Notes under the pieces: generated by a model | The model's database searches: none | What the model was told of the DNA's origin: nothing | The model's input: only the letters and a program-made list of their open reading frames with translations | Program-made: the position numbers and the translations under genes | Assembly (NCBI RefSeq): GCF_902859825.1 | Contig: NZ_CADIKB010000035.1 | Span: forward strand, 1-64,000 | DNA: 64,000 nucleotides | Direction: 5' to 3' | DNA from: Paraburkholderia phenoliruptrix | GTDB lineage: Bacteria > Pseudomonadota > Gammaproteobacteria > Burkholderiales > Burkholderiaceae | Shown here: in pieces, positions 51,649 to 60,381 of the stretch | How the letters are laid out: each line of letters starts with the position of its first letter | Position numbering within the stretch: the stretch's first letter is position 1

Positions 51649-52716
51649 TTGAAGAACCTACTCGTCAGCCTCGACCAAGCAGGTGATTTCGATGAAATCA
51701 TCGACGTCCGCACGCCTCTCGAGTTTGCCGACGACCATATTCCAGGGGCGATGAACGCGCCGGTGCTGAGCAACGAGGAACGGGTGATCGTCGGCACGAT
51801 GTACAAACAGGTGTCGCCGTTCGAGGCCACCAAAGTGGGCGCGGCGCTCGTCGCGCGCAACATTGCGCGGCATCTGGAAACCACCTTTGCGGACCGGCCG
51901 CGCAACTGGCGGCCGCTCGTCTATTGCTGGCGCGGCGGCAAGCGCTCCGGTTCGGTAACGACGCTGTTCAACATGATCGGCTGGCCGGCGCGTCAACTGG
52001 ACGGCGGCTACAAGACCTATAGGCGCGCCACCGTCGAGGCGCTCGCCACGCTGCCGGCGCAGTTCCGCTATGTCGCGTTGGTCGGCCCGACCGGCAGCGG
52101 CAAGACGCGGCTCCTCGCGGCGCTTCACGAGGCCGGTGCACAGACGCTCGACCTGGAGGCGCTCGCCGCGCACCGCGGCTCGCTGCTCGGCGCGTGGGCG
52201 GGTGTGCCGCAGCCGTCGCAAAAGGGCTTCGACACCAGGCTCGTGAGCGCGCTGCGCGGCTTCGATCCGGCGCGTCCCGTGTTCGTCGAGGCGGAGAGCC
52301 GCCGCATCGGCGCCATTACGCTGCCGCTCGCGCTGCTCGATACGTTTCATCACGGCGTCTGCATCGAAGTGGCGACGAGCCGCGAAGACCGCTCGGCGTT
52401 TCTGCTTCACGACTACGCGCATCTGTTCGACGACCCGGCGTCGCTGAAGGCGCAACTGCAGCGCCTGATCGGCTTGCATAGCCGCGAGCGCGTGGCCGGC
52501 TGGCAGAAGCTCGTCGACGAAAACCGGCGCGCCGAACTCGCGAATGCGCTGATCGAATTGCATTACGATCCCGCCTACGCGCGTAGCAGCCACCAGCATT
52601 TCGTGCACTTGCCGCAGGCGCTGCAAGTGCAGTTCCGGCCGAACGACGCCGACGTCGTCGATCAGGCCAGGGCGCTTCTCGCGCAACTCGAGAAACGTTC
52701 ATTTGCGCTCGTCTGA
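51649..52716 (+). CDS. selU: tRNA 2-selenouridine synthase SelU/MnmH
   Basis: 355 residues. An N-terminal rhodanese domain has the active Cys93 in LVYCWRGGKRSGS; a C-terminal P-loop domain has GPTGSGKT (146-153). It converts 2-thiouridine at the tRNA wobble position to 2-selenouridine via a geranylated intermediate. No ATG fits: the frame opens with TTG at 51649 and the next conserved residues begin at once (FDEIIDVRTPLEFADDHIPG). The ribosome site is poor, so a low translation rate is likely. The 264-base gap before it is pyrimidine-rich. Confidence 0.93.
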   Translation: MKNLLVSLDQAGDFDEIIDVRTPLEFADDHIPGAMNAPVLSNEERVIVGTMYKQVSPFEATKVGAALVARNIARHLETTFADRPRNWRPLVYCWRGGKRSGSVTTLFNMIGWPARQLDGGYKTYRRATVEALATLPAQFRYVALVGPTGSGKTRLLAALHEAGAQTLDLEALAAHRGSLLGAWAGVPQPSQKGFDTRLVSALRGFDPARPVFVEAESRRIGAITLPLALLDTFHHGVCIEVATSREDRSAFLLHDYAHLFDDPASLKAQLQRLIGLHSRERVAGWQKLVDENRRAELANALIELHYDPAYARSSHQHFVHLPQALQVQFRPNDADVVDQARALLAQLEKRSFALV

Positions 52717-52741
52717 CTCAACATCCACGTTTAAGAACAAC

Positions 52742-53797
52742 ATGCAATCAACCCTTCGCCAGCCCCGCGTCGCGCTTGGCTGGATCGTGTTCATCGCGAT
52801 CACCGTCGTCGGACTCTTCTATGTGAAGTGGTTTCCCTATTACAACCGCGCGTTCGTCGCCGCGAGCCAGCATTCCATCGGCAAGTCGATCCTGATGGGC
52901 ACCGCGGCGAGCGCGCCCGAAGCGTCGTGGCACTCCGCCATCGACTACGCACTCGCTTACGGCAAGGCGATCTGGCAGGCCATGGTGCTGGGCCTGCTGC
53001 TCGGCTCGGCGGTTCAGGCGCTGATTCCCCCGCAATGGGTCGCACGCGCGCTCGGCCGCAGCGACTTCAGCAGCGTCGTGAAAGGCGGCCTGATGTCGTT
53101 GCCGGGCATGATGTGCACGTGCTGCGCGGCACCAGTCGTCGCAGGACTGCGCGCGCGTCAGGCGGCGCCGGGCGCGGCCATCGCATTCTGGCTCGGCAAT
53201 ACCGCGCTGAATCCGGCCACGCTGATTTTCATGGGCTTCGTGCTCGGCTGGCAGTGGATGGGCTTGCGGCTCGCGCTCGGCCTCGTCATGGTGTTCGGCC
53301 TCGGCTATCTGGTGAACCGCATGGTGACGCCGAAGGAGGCCGAGGCGTCGCGCGAAGCGATCGCGCAACTCGTCGCCGGTGATGCACCGGGCACCGCCTT
53401 CACGCGCTGGGTCAAGATTCTCGGCACGATGACCTTGCGTCTCGTGCCCGAGTACATCGTGCTCGTGCTGATTCTCGGCGCGGCGCGCGCGTGGCTCTTT
53501 CCGCACATCGGGCCGGATATCGACAACAGTGTGCTGTGGATCGTCGCGTTGTCCATCGCCGGCACGCTGTTCGTGATTCCGACGGCGGGCGAAGTGCCCA
53601 TCATTCAGGCGATGCTGTCGTTCGGCATGGCCGCCGGCCCGGCCGGCGCGCTGCTGATGACGCTGCCTTTGATCAGTGTGCCGTCTTTGGCCATGCTCGG
53701 GCGCTCGTTCCCGAAGCGTATTCTGACCGTCGTAGCATTGGCCGTGGTGATCTGCGGCGTGGTGAGCGGCCTGCTCGCGGCGGCCTTGAGGTTCTGA
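52742..53797 (+). CDS. Permease of the DUF318/ArsP type, selenium-locus associated
   Basis: 351 residues with about eight helices. Two matching halves each carry a short conserved loop: GGLMSLPGMMCTCCAAPVVA (about 115-134) with cysteines 125, 127 and 128, and FVIPTAGEVPIIQAMLSFGM (about 280). The family includes ArsP, which moves organoarsenicals; the cysteine-rich membrane loop suggests a metalloid or selenium compound. It begins 25 bases after selU and is probably co-transcribed. Direction and substrate are unknown. Confidence 0.85.
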   Translation: MQSTLRQPRVALGWIVFIAITVVGLFYVKWFPYYNRAFVAASQHSIGKSILMGTAASAPEASWHSAIDYALAYGKAIWQAMVLGLLLGSAVQALIPPQWVARALGRSDFSSVVKGGLMSLPGMMCTCCAAPVVAGLRARQAAPGAAIAFWLGNTALNPATLIFMGFVLGWQWMGLRLALGLVMVFGLGYLVNRMVTPKEAEASREAIAQLVAGDAPGTAFTRWVKILGTMTLRLVPEYIVLVLILGAARAWLFPHIGPDIDNSVLWIVALSIAGTLFVIPTAGEVPIIQAMLSFGMAAGPAGALLMTLPLISVPSLAMLGRSFPKRILTVVALAVVICGVVSGLLAAALRF

Positions 53798-53812
53798 GGT
53801 TTCGAGGTTCTG

Positions 53813-53947
53813 ATGAAAAGGCTTGCGGTGTTTACGCTCGCGTCGTGGTCGGCGGCGGCGCTTCTCTATTTCGGTCAACACTCCGTGGCGCTGATGGCCG
53901 TGACGGGAGTAGTCGTGCTGGCGAGCTTTGATCTGCTTCGTCCGTGA
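53813..53947 (+). CDS. Very small membrane protein downstream of the permease
   Basis: 44 residues, too short for standard gene calls. Two hydrophobic segments (VFTLASWSAAALLYFG and VALMAVTGVVVLASFDLL) can each cross the membrane. It starts 15 bases after the permease stop, with GAGG upstream, and is followed by a strong terminator, so it is the last gene of the selD-selU-permease unit. It may be a permease accessory subunit. Confidence 0.6.
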   Translation: MKRLAVFTLASWSAAALLYFGQHSVALMAVTGVVVLASFDLLRP

Positions 53948-53988
53948 GGCGGGATCAATAGCAGGTTTTGGTAGCCGGTTGCGGGATG

Positions 53989-54019
53989 GCGGCCGTGCGC
54001 GAGCACGGCCGCTTTTTTT
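53989..54019 (+). terminator. Rho-independent terminator of the selenium gene cluster
   Basis: GCGGCCGTGC, loop GCGA, GCACGGCCGC and seven T. A perfect 10-bp stem, 42 bases after the small membrane protein and just before the end of a convergent MFS gene. Confidence 0.95.
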
Positions 54020-54041
54020 ATGCAGTCCGTAGCATTCCAGC

Positions 54042-55352
54042 TCAGTTCGAACGCAGCGCCGCGGCTTCGAGCGACATGCGGCGACGCGCGCCGATCAACG
54101 CGGCAATGCCCGTGCCGATGCCCAACGTGAGCAGACACGCGGTCGGCACCAGCATCGGCGCAATCTGGCTGTGCGCTGCCTTGCCCACGTAAGGCATGAG
54201 GTTCTGCCCGGCGAAGCCGCCGAGATTGCCGATCGCGTTGATCGCCGCGACGCTTGCCGCGGCGCGAGCGCCCGAGAAAAAGCGCGGCGGCAGCGACCAG
54301 AAGCACGGATACAGCAAGGGAATGCACGCCCCGCCGAAGCAGAGCGCCGCGAAGCGCAGCGTCGCCGTCGGCAGCACGAGGCTCGACGCGAAGCACACCA
54401 CGCCGATGCCGGCGACCACACTCATCGCCTTCAACACCACGCGCTCGCGCTTGAGCTTGCCCGGCAGCCACAACAGCAGCAGCGTCGCGAGCGCCCACGG
54501 AATCATGTTGAGCACGCCGTTGAGCGACGACGACACGCCGTCGCTCTTCAGTAGCGTCGGCATCCAGTAGGTCACGCCGTAAAGCGACGTCGACATCAGC
54601 ATGTAGGTCGCCGCGAACATCAACACCTTCGGATCGAGCAGCGCGGCCCAAGGGTGCGTCGCCTTGGCATTGTCAGCGGCCTCGCGCTTGAGCGCGGCGA
54701 TCACCACGTCCTTCTCCTGCTGCGAGAGGAACGGTGCGTCGCTGACCGAATTCGGCAAGTATCTGAGCGCGACGAATGCCACGATCACCGCCGGCAGGCC
54801 CGTCGCGATGAACACCCACTGCCAGCCCGCGAAGCCCCACGTGCCGCCGAGCGTCAGCAACAGCCCGCCGATCAGCGAGCCGAGCATGTTCGCAAGCGAG
54901 CTGCCGAGCGTGAAGAAGCCCAGCACCTTCGTGCGATAGCTCTGCGGAAACCATTGCGTGAGGTAATAGATGACGCCCGGATAAAACCCGGCTTCAGCGA
55001 CGCCCAACGCGAAGCGGAACGAATAGAACACCGGCAGCGAACGCGCAAACGCCATCAGGACGGTGACGACGCCCCACGTCATCATGATGCGCGCGAGCCA
55101 CGCGCGCGCGCCGAAGCGATGCAGCGCGAGCGTGCTCGGCACCTCGAACAGCAGATAGCCGATGAAGAACAGCGACGCGCCCAGCCCGTATGACGCCTCG
55201 GTCATGCCGAGCGCGTGCACCATCTCCAGCTTGGCGAAGCCGACGTTCTGCCGGTCGATGAACGAAATCAGGAACATGACGATGAGCAGCGGCATTAACC
55301 GCCACGCCATCTTCTTCATGACCTGCTGCTCGAATGCGAGTTCTGAGGACAT
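54042..55352 (-). CDS. MFS transporter, ACS family (sugar-acid type)
   Basis: 436 residues, 12 helices. Helix 1 motif LISFIDRQNVGFAKLEM and helix 2 YGLGASLFFIGYLLFEVPST are ACS signatures, close to galactarate/glucarate/galactonate symporters. The palindromic operator shared with the MFS gene at 56426 lies just upstream (55389-55412), so the GntR regulator next door very likely controls it. Ends convergently with the selenium cluster. Confidence 0.9.
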   Translation of the reverse strand: MSSELAFEQQVMKKMAWRLMPLLIVMFLISFIDRQNVGFAKLEMVHALGMTEASYGLGASLFFIGYLLFEVPSTLALHRFGARAWLARIMMTWGVVTVLMAFARSLPVFYSFRFALGVAEAGFYPGVIYYLTQWFPQSYRTKVLGFFTLGSSLANMLGSLIGGLLLTLGGTWGFAGWQWVFIATGLPAVIVAFVALRYLPNSVSDAPFLSQQEKDVVIAALKREAADNAKATHPWAALLDPKVLMFAATYMLMSTSLYGVTYWMPTLLKSDGVSSSLNGVLNMIPWALATLLLLWLPGKLKRERVVLKAMSVVAGIGVVCFASSLVLPTATLRFAALCFGGACIPLLYPCFWSLPPRFFSGARAAASVAAINAIGNLGGFAGQNLMPYVGKAAHSQIAPMLVPTACLLTLGIGTGIAALIGARRRMSLEAAALRSN

Positions 55353-55388
55353 GGTTTCTCCACTTGCCGCGTCCCACGGCGAAAATTG

Positions 55389-55412
55389 ATACAGTCATAT
55401 ATATGATTGTAT
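55389..55412. promoter_or_regulatory. GntR-type palindromic operator upstream of MFS gene (copy 1)
   Basis: Two 12-base arms, ATACAGTCATAT and ATATGATTGTAT, are inverted repeats with 11 of 12 matching. The first 18 bases, ATACAGTCATATATATGA, recur exactly at 56368. Placement 37 bases upstream of the MFS start fits a repressor site over the promoter. Confidence 0.8.
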
Positions 55413-55515
55413 GAATTGCACGCGCACGCCATGGGGTGATACCCGCATAGCGCGGGGCGACTTGCGGATGTGGATAGGCGGGGCGTTTTCGCGGAGAGGC
55501 GCGCCGCAGCGACGT

Positions 55516-56259
55516 CTAGCGGATTTCGACCTGATACTGGAACGTATCCGCCGCGCCGCGCGTGCTGCGCCATTCGAACGGCGCGCCGGCGAAGTCCGAC
55601 GCCACGCGGTGAACCAGAATCACCGGACTGCCCGTTTTGATGCCGAGCAGGCCGGCGGTTTCGGCGGTAGCCTGTTCGACACGGAGGACTTCCATCGCCG
55701 ACGCCACCATCTGCTTGCAGAGCCGTTCGTAGAGCGGGTACAGCAGGTCCTCGAACTGGTCGAGCGGCAAGGTGGCGAGCGCTTCGAAACGCGCGCGCGG
55801 CAGCCAGATTTCCTCCGCGAGAACCGTGCGGCCTTCGATCATGCGTACGCGCGACAGATGAATCGCCTTCTCCGAGGCCTTCATGCGCAGCGCGTCGCGA
55901 ATCTCTTCGCCCGGTTTGACGATCTCGCGCTTCAGCACGCGCGCGGTGGGACGCACCGGCTGGCCGTCGCGCGAGACGAAGCGGAAAAAGCGGAACAGCG
56001 ACGAGTCGAAGCGTGGCCGCCGCACGAACGTGCCCTTGCCTTGCGTCCGCGTGAGCACGCCGTCGCTCACCAGCAGGTCGATCGCCTTGCGCACGGTGCC
56101 GGTTGACACGTTGTAGAACTGGCCCAGTTCCGCCTCGGTGGCGATGGCCTCTTCGGGCGCCCATTCGCCAGCGGCAATGCGGCTGACGAGATCGTCGCGC
56201 AACTGCTGGTAGCGGGGTAGCCGGTCGTCCGGCCGCGACACGAAAGACGCCGTATTCAT
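55516..56259 (-). CDS. GntR-family regulator, HutC/UTRA subfamily
   Basis: 247 residues. The winged helix at about 12-80 (PRYQQLRDDLVSRIAAGEWA, TEAELGQFYNVSTGTVRKAI, GVLTRTQGKGTFV) is followed by a UTRA ligand domain (about 100-240, with ALRMKASEKAIHLSRVRMIE). The ATG at 56259 has no clear ribosome site and is overlapped by operator-like repeats, which suggests tight autoregulation. Its sites lie ahead of both flanking transporters. Confidence 0.9.
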   Translation of the reverse strand: MNTASFVSRPDDRLPRYQQLRDDLVSRIAAGEWAPEEAIATEAELGQFYNVSTGTVRKAIDLLVSDGVLTRTQGKGTFVRRPRFDSSLFRFFRFVSRDGQPVRPTARVLKREIVKPGEEIRDALRMKASEKAIHLSRVRMIEGRTVLAEEIWLPRARFEALATLPLDQFEDLLYPLYERLCKQMVASAMEVLRVEQATAETAGLLGIKTGSPVILVHRVASDFAGAPFEWRSTRGAADTFQYQVEIR

Positions 56260-56265
56260 GAATTC

Positions 56266-56277
56266 ATACAGTTATAC
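56266..56277. promoter_or_regulatory. Operator-like half site before the GntR gene (copy 3)
   Basis: ATACAGTTATAC resembles the left arm of the shared operator and lies within 20 bases of the GntR start codon; a second GATACTGTAC block follows at about 56287-56296. Suggests autoregulation. Confidence 0.55.
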
Positions 56278-56367
56278 ACAGGAGTAGATACTGTACCGCA
56301 TCGCGCGAGATGCGGGCGAGCAAGGGTTATTACCCAATGACCACGCGCCGGAATAAGCGCAGTATTC

Positions 56368-56391
56368 ATACAGTCATATATATGAATAGAT
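56368..56391. promoter_or_regulatory. GntR-type operator upstream of MFS gene (copy 2)
   Basis: ATACAGTCATATATATGA is an exact repeat of copy 1; the right arm is less symmetrical (9 of 12 bases). It lies 35 bases before the start of the rightward MFS gene. Confidence 0.8.
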
Positions 56392-56425
56392 GAATTTGGG
56401 CGGGAGCCCAGGGACGGAGAAGGCT

Positions 56426-57739
56426 ATGTTCAGGTGGTACAAGGAAAGCACGCCCGTGGAGCGCAACACTTTCTGGGGCTGCTTCGCGGGATGGGGCCTC
56501 GACGCGCTCGACGTGCAGATGTTCACGCTAGCCATTCCTGCGATCATCGCCGCCTATGGCATCGGCCACACGCAGGCAGGCGCGATCAGCAGCGTCACGC
56601 TGATCTCGTCGGCGCTCGGCGGCTGGATTGCCGGCGCGCTGTCGGACCGCTTCGGCCGCGTGCGCACGTTGCAGATGACCATTCTGTGGTTCGCGGGCTT
56701 CACCTTCCTGTGCGCGTTCGCGCAGAGTTTCCCGCAACTGCTCGTTCTCAAGGCGCTGCAAGGTTTTGGCTTCGGCGGCGAATGGGCCGCGGGCGCGGTG
56801 CTGATGGCGGAGACGATCCGCACCGAACATCGCGGCAAGGCGATGGGTGCCGTGCAAAGCGCGTGGGCCGTCGGCTGGGGCGCGGCGGTGCTGGTCTACA
56901 CGGCCGTGTTTTCATGGCTGCCCGGCGGCACCGCCTGGCGCGTGATGTTCGCGGTCGGCTTGCTGCCTGCCTTCCTCGTGCTCTACGTGCGGCGCAATCT
57001 GCGTGAGCCGGCGCGCGCCGTGCCGGCAGCGGATAGTGTCGAGCCCAAGGCGTCCGCGTTGGGTCACATCGTGCAGGTGTTTCAGCCGCGCGTGCTGCGC
57101 ACCACGATCATCGGCGCCGTGCTCGGCACGGGCGCGCACGGCGGCTACTACGCGATCATGACGTGGCTGCCCACATTCCTTGCGAAGGAGCGGCATTTGT
57201 CGGTGCTGAACACGGGCGGCTATCTCGCGGTCGTGATCGTCGCGTTCTGGTGCGGCTGCATGCTGAGCGCGTATTTGCTGGATCGCATCGGCCGTCGTCG
57301 CAATATCGCGTTGTTCGCGTTCTGCTGCATCGTCACCGTGCTCGCCTACGTCATGTTGCCGCTGACCAACACGCAAATGCTCGTGCTCGGCTTTCCGCTC
57401 GGCCTCTTCGCCGCGGGCATTCCGGCGAGCCTCGGGCCGCTCTTCAACGAACTGTATCCCGCCGACATGCGCGGCACCGGCGTCGGCTTTTGCTACAACT
57501 TCGGACGCATTGCGTCGGCGGGCTTTCCGGTGCTGGTCGGCTACATGAGCCATTCGATGTCGCTCGGCGCGGCCATCGGCATCGACGCGGCCATCGCCTA
57601 CGGCCTCGCCATGATCGCCGTGCTGCTGCTTCCGGAAACGCGCGGCAAGCGTCTGCGTGGCACTGCGCCGGAACAGCCGGCCAATGGCGCGCGAACCGCC
57701 GACGCCGCTCATCTCACTCTGAATCCTCCGCGCAGTTGA
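56426..57739 (+). CDS. MFS transporter, sialate/aromatic-acid type
   Basis: 437 residues, 12 helices. NTFWGCFAGWGLDALDVQMF with FTLAIPAIIAAYGI and the loop 2-3 block GALSDRFGRVRTLQ fit the sialate:H+/AAHS-type branch. QGFGFGGEWAAGAVLMAETI lies in helix 4. ATG 56426 has GGAGAAGG; an in-frame ATG at 56390 lies inside the operator. It is 2 bases from the amidohydrolase gene, so it probably imports that enzyme's substrate. Confidence 0.88.
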   Translation: MFRWYKESTPVERNTFWGCFAGWGLDALDVQMFTLAIPAIIAAYGIGHTQAGAISSVTLISSALGGWIAGALSDRFGRVRTLQMTILWFAGFTFLCAFAQSFPQLLVLKALQGFGFGGEWAAGAVLMAETIRTEHRGKAMGAVQSAWAVGWGAAVLVYTAVFSWLPGGTAWRVMFAVGLLPAFLVLYVRRNLREPARAVPAADSVEPKASALGHIVQVFQPRVLRTTIIGAVLGTGAHGGYYAIMTWLPTFLAKERHLSVLNTGGYLAVVIVAFWCGCMLSAYLLDRIGRRRNIALFAFCCIVTVLAYVMLPLTNTQMLVLGFPLGLFAAGIPASLGPLFNELYPADMRGTGVGFCYNFGRIASAGFPVLVGYMSHSMSLGAAIGIDAAIAYGLAMIAVLLLPETRGKRLRGTAPEQPANGARTADAAHLTLNPPRS

Positions 57740-57741
57740 AT

Positions 57742-58632
57742 ATGAACACGTTTGCCTCCTCACTCCCGTTTGCACAAAGTGGCGTCGATGCGCACGCGCA
57801 CGTTTTCGAGCGAGGCTTGCCTCTCAGCGGCGAGCGCCGCTACGCGCCGGCCTACGACGCCACGCTGGACGACTACCTGGCACTTCTGAATGCACACGGC
57901 ATGACGCACGCGGTGCTCGTGCAGCCGAGCTTTCTCGGCACGGACAACCGCTATCTGCTGCGAGCCTTGTCCGCTGCCGGCGAGCGCCTGCGCGGAGTCG
58001 CCGTGGTAGCGCCGGACATTGCCGCAAGCGAACTGGCGGAGATGCATTGCCACGGCGTGACGGGGGTTCGCCTGAATCTGATGGAACAGGCGCTGCCGGA
58101 TCTCGGCGCGCAGCCGTGGGCGTCGCTGCTCGATCACGTCGCGCGGCTCGGCTGGCATGTGGAGCTGCATAGAAACGCTGTGGATCTGGCGCCGATGATC
58201 GACCGGCTGCTGGAGCGCGGCGTGCGAGTCGTCGTCGATCACTTCGGGCGGCCGGACCCGGCTTTGGGCACCCAGGACAGCGGCTTCAAGGCGCTGCTCG
58301 GCTATGGCAAGACGGGTGGCGTGTGGGTCAAGGTGTCGGGCGCCTATCGCTGCGCGGTGCAGGGCTCGCGCTTCGTTGCGGACGCAACGGCCGAACTGAT
58401 CGAACACTTCGGCCCGCACCGCCTGATGTGGGGCAGCGACTGGCCGCACACGCAATATGAAACGGTCACGCGCTATGGGGACGCCTTGTCGATGCTCGTG
58501 GACATCGGCCTGCGTGCGGATGACCTGAGTGCGATTCTCCGCACCACGGCACTGTCGTTCTATGAGTTCGACAGTGAACCCGCCGCGCGCAAGGCATCGG
58601 CATCGAGCGCCGCGTTGCAACGCGCGCTGTGA
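57742..58632 (+). CDS. Amidohydrolase family protein, 2-pyrone-4,6-dicarboxylate lactonase-like
   Basis: 296 residues, a single TIM-barrel metal hydrolase of the amidohydrolase_2 type. HAHVF (His-x-His, about 17-19), a DHFGRPDP block (about 170) and the terminal GSDWPHT (about 233) are the metal and catalytic landmarks shared with LigI-type lactonases. It probably opens a lactone of a sugar acid or aromatic ring-cleavage product. It is coupled to the MFS gene and under the same GntR site. Confidence 0.88.
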   Translation: MNTFASSLPFAQSGVDAHAHVFERGLPLSGERRYAPAYDATLDDYLALLNAHGMTHAVLVQPSFLGTDNRYLLRALSAAGERLRGVAVVAPDIAASELAEMHCHGVTGVRLNLMEQALPDLGAQPWASLLDHVARLGWHVELHRNAVDLAPMIDRLLERGVRVVVDHFGRPDPALGTQDSGFKALLGYGKTGGVWVKVSGAYRCAVQGSRFVADATAELIEHFGPHRLMWGSDWPHTQYETVTRYGDALSMLVDIGLRADDLSAILRTTALSFYEFDSEPAARKASASSAALQRAL

Positions 58633-58680
58633 GACAAACAAAGGGAAACAAGGAACCGAAGAAACTGCCTTGACAGGACC

Positions 58681-58710
58681 GTAGACGAAAGCGGAACCAC
58701 TTTCGTCTAC
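58681..58710. terminator. Hairpin between amidohydrolase gene and tRNA-Val
   Basis: A perfect 11-bp inverted repeat (GTAGACGAAAG / CTTTCGTCTAC) with an eight-base loop separates convergent transcripts. Neither side has a T-run, so terminator function is uncertain. Confidence 0.5.
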
Positions 58711-58723
58711 GTCACTGATGCGT

Positions 58724-58800
58724 TGGTAGGCTCGATTGGATTCGAACCAACGACCCCCACCATGTCAAGGTGGTGCTCTAACCAACTGAGCTACGAGCCT
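58724..58800 (-). tRNA. tRNA-Val (anticodon GAC)
   Basis: 77 nt including an encoded CCA. The acceptor stem AGGCTCG pairs with CGAGCCT; the D arm TAGCTCAGTTGGTTAGAGC, anticodon stem CCACC/GGTGG with loop TTGACAT (anticodon GAC), and T arm GGTTCGAATCC are all in place. It reads GUC valine codons. A sigma-70 promoter lies just upstream. Confidence 0.97.
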
Positions 58801-58812
58801 GTAGAGGCGCGA

Positions 58813-58841
58813 ATTATAGAGAGTCTCTTGCAAGTGCACAA
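58813..58841 (-). promoter_or_regulatory. Sigma-70 promoter of tRNA-Val
   Basis: On the minus strand: -35 TTGTGC (58836-58841), a 17-bp spacer, and a perfect -10 TATAAT (58813-58818). The tRNA 5' end is 13 bases past the -10 box. Confidence 0.85.
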
Positions 58842-58878
58842 GAGCCTCGCGGCATTCATGTGAGCGGGCTCGCGTGAT

Positions 58879-60381
58879 TCAGTGCGCCGGGTTCCACTCA
58901 GCGTGGGGATCGAGTGGAAAGACCGGGCGCTTCACATTCCTGAATGCGAAAAGCCCATAGTCGGAACTCGTTACGCCGCGGCTGTCGCATTCCACGAGTC
59001 CGGCTGAAATCGGCACGAAAACCGGTCGGCAATACATGCGCGATTTCAGCAGCAGAAAGCGCGCGCGACGCGGGTCGATGCCGACGCTCTCGAATACGCC
59101 GAGGTCCCAAGGTTCGTGCGTATGCTCGGTCACGACCAGTTTCACCGCGCCCGTGTCGAGCACCGCGGCGCGGCCCATGTGAGCGCGCTGCCCCGTGTAA
59201 GTCGGACCGCTGATCACGTACTCGCCGTCGGTCAACGCGCGCACGACACCGGTCATTGCAACGGGCGCGCGCAGCTTTATCGCGCTACTCTCGACCTTGT
59301 TGCCGACCGTGATGGTGACCGTGCTGCCGACGCCCGCCGCCATTAGCGCGGCCACCGCCTGCGGATCGCATAATGGCCCGGTCACGATGCCGTCGAGGTT
59401 CTGCGCGAGCGCTTCCTCCAACAGGTCCATGGTGTCGCAGGTGCCGCCGGACATGCAGTTGTCGCCATGGTCGAGCAGCAACACGGGCTTGTCGGCGTCT
59501 TTCGCCAGCGCGGCCGCTTGCGCGACCGACTCCGCGAGCGGCGCGCTGCGATAAACGAAATCTTCGCGCTCGCTCCAGATTTGCCGCGCGATGTGTTCGG
59601 CCACTGCTTCGGCCTGCGTGCGGTCTCCATCGCCGACGACCACGACGCTGATGCACGGCGCCTCGATATCCGCGAGAGAAAAGCCCGACAATACCGACAC
59701 GGCGAGCATGCCTTCGGCCTCGGCGGCGCGCGCTGCATCCATGGCGCGCTTCATCGCGCCCTCCGCCGTGGAGCTGCGCAACGTGTGCGCGAGCAACGGC
59801 GGCTGACGCCACGCGATCACGGGTTTCGCGTTGCCGTGCACGAGCGCGAACAGCAAACGCGCGGCGTGCGCGCCGGTCTCGTACATGTCGACGTGCGGAT
59901 ACGTCTTGAAGCTGACGATCACGTCCGCGTTGTCGATCATCTTTTGCGTAACGTTGCCGTGCAAATCCAGCGCAACGGCAATCGGCGCATCGGGCAACGC
60001 GGCGCGCACGCGCGCGAGCAGATCGCCCTCGCCGTCGTTCGAATTCTCCGCGACCATCGCGCCGTGCAGATCGAGCATCACAGCATCGCACCCGGGCGCG
60101 GCGGCGAGAATCGCGTCACAGATGGTGTCGTAGGCGGCGGCTTCGACGGGTCCGCTCGGATTCGCCGCCGCCGACACGGGCGTCACGATCTGCGCGCCCT
60201 CGCGCTCGGCGGCGTCGATAAACGCGGCCATTGCGGTCTGCATGCCCTTGTTGTCGTTGAATGCGTCCTCGCCGAAACTGGGGCCGGCGTTCGCGCCGTT
60301 CTGGCCGAAAGCGGACAACGGCGTGGGCACCGGCGAGAACGTGTTCGTCTCGTGGTTCATCCGCGCAATCAGGATTTTCAT
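58879..60381 (-). CDS. M81 (MlrC-like) metallopeptidase/amidohydrolase
   Basis: 500 residues. The N-terminus MKILIARMNHETNTFSPVPT is the MlrC family start. Metal ligands are probably in VMLDLHGAM, VALDLHGNVT, and DHGDNCMSGGTCDTM. The founding member, MlrC, degrades linearised microcystin; most homologues act on unknown small amides. It overlaps the upstream M20 gene (ATGA) and sits in an operon with a branched-chain-type ABC importer, so the substrate is an imported amide or ureide. Confidence 0.87.
   Translation of the reverse strand: MKILIARMNHETNTFSPVPTPLSAFGQNGANAGPSFGEDAFNDNKGMQTAMAAFIDAAEREGAQIVTPVSAAANPSGPVEAAAYDTICDAILAAAPGCDAVMLDLHGAMVAENSNDGEGDLLARVRAALPDAPIAVALDLHGNVTQKMIDNADVIVSFKTYPHVDMYETGAHAARLLFALVHGNAKPVIAWRQPPLLAHTLRSSTAEGAMKRAMDAARAAEAEGMLAVSVLSGFSLADIEAPCISVVVVGDGDRTQAEAVAEHIARQIWSEREDFVYRSAPLAESVAQAAALAKDADKPVLLLDHGDNCMSGGTCDTMDLLEEALAQNLDGIVTGPLCDPQAVAALMAAGVGSTVTITVGNKVESSAIKLRAPVAMTGVVRALTDGEYVISGPTYTGQRAHMGRAAVLDTGAVKLVVTEHTHEPWDLGVFESVGIDPRRARFLLLKSRMYCRPVFVPISAGLVECDSRGVTSSDYGLFAFRNVKRPVFPLDPHAEWNPAH

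Noticed and set aside
58724..58800. tRNA-Val as an integration site of a mobile island
   Set aside because: No integrase gene and no repeat of the tRNA 3' end is seen on either side.
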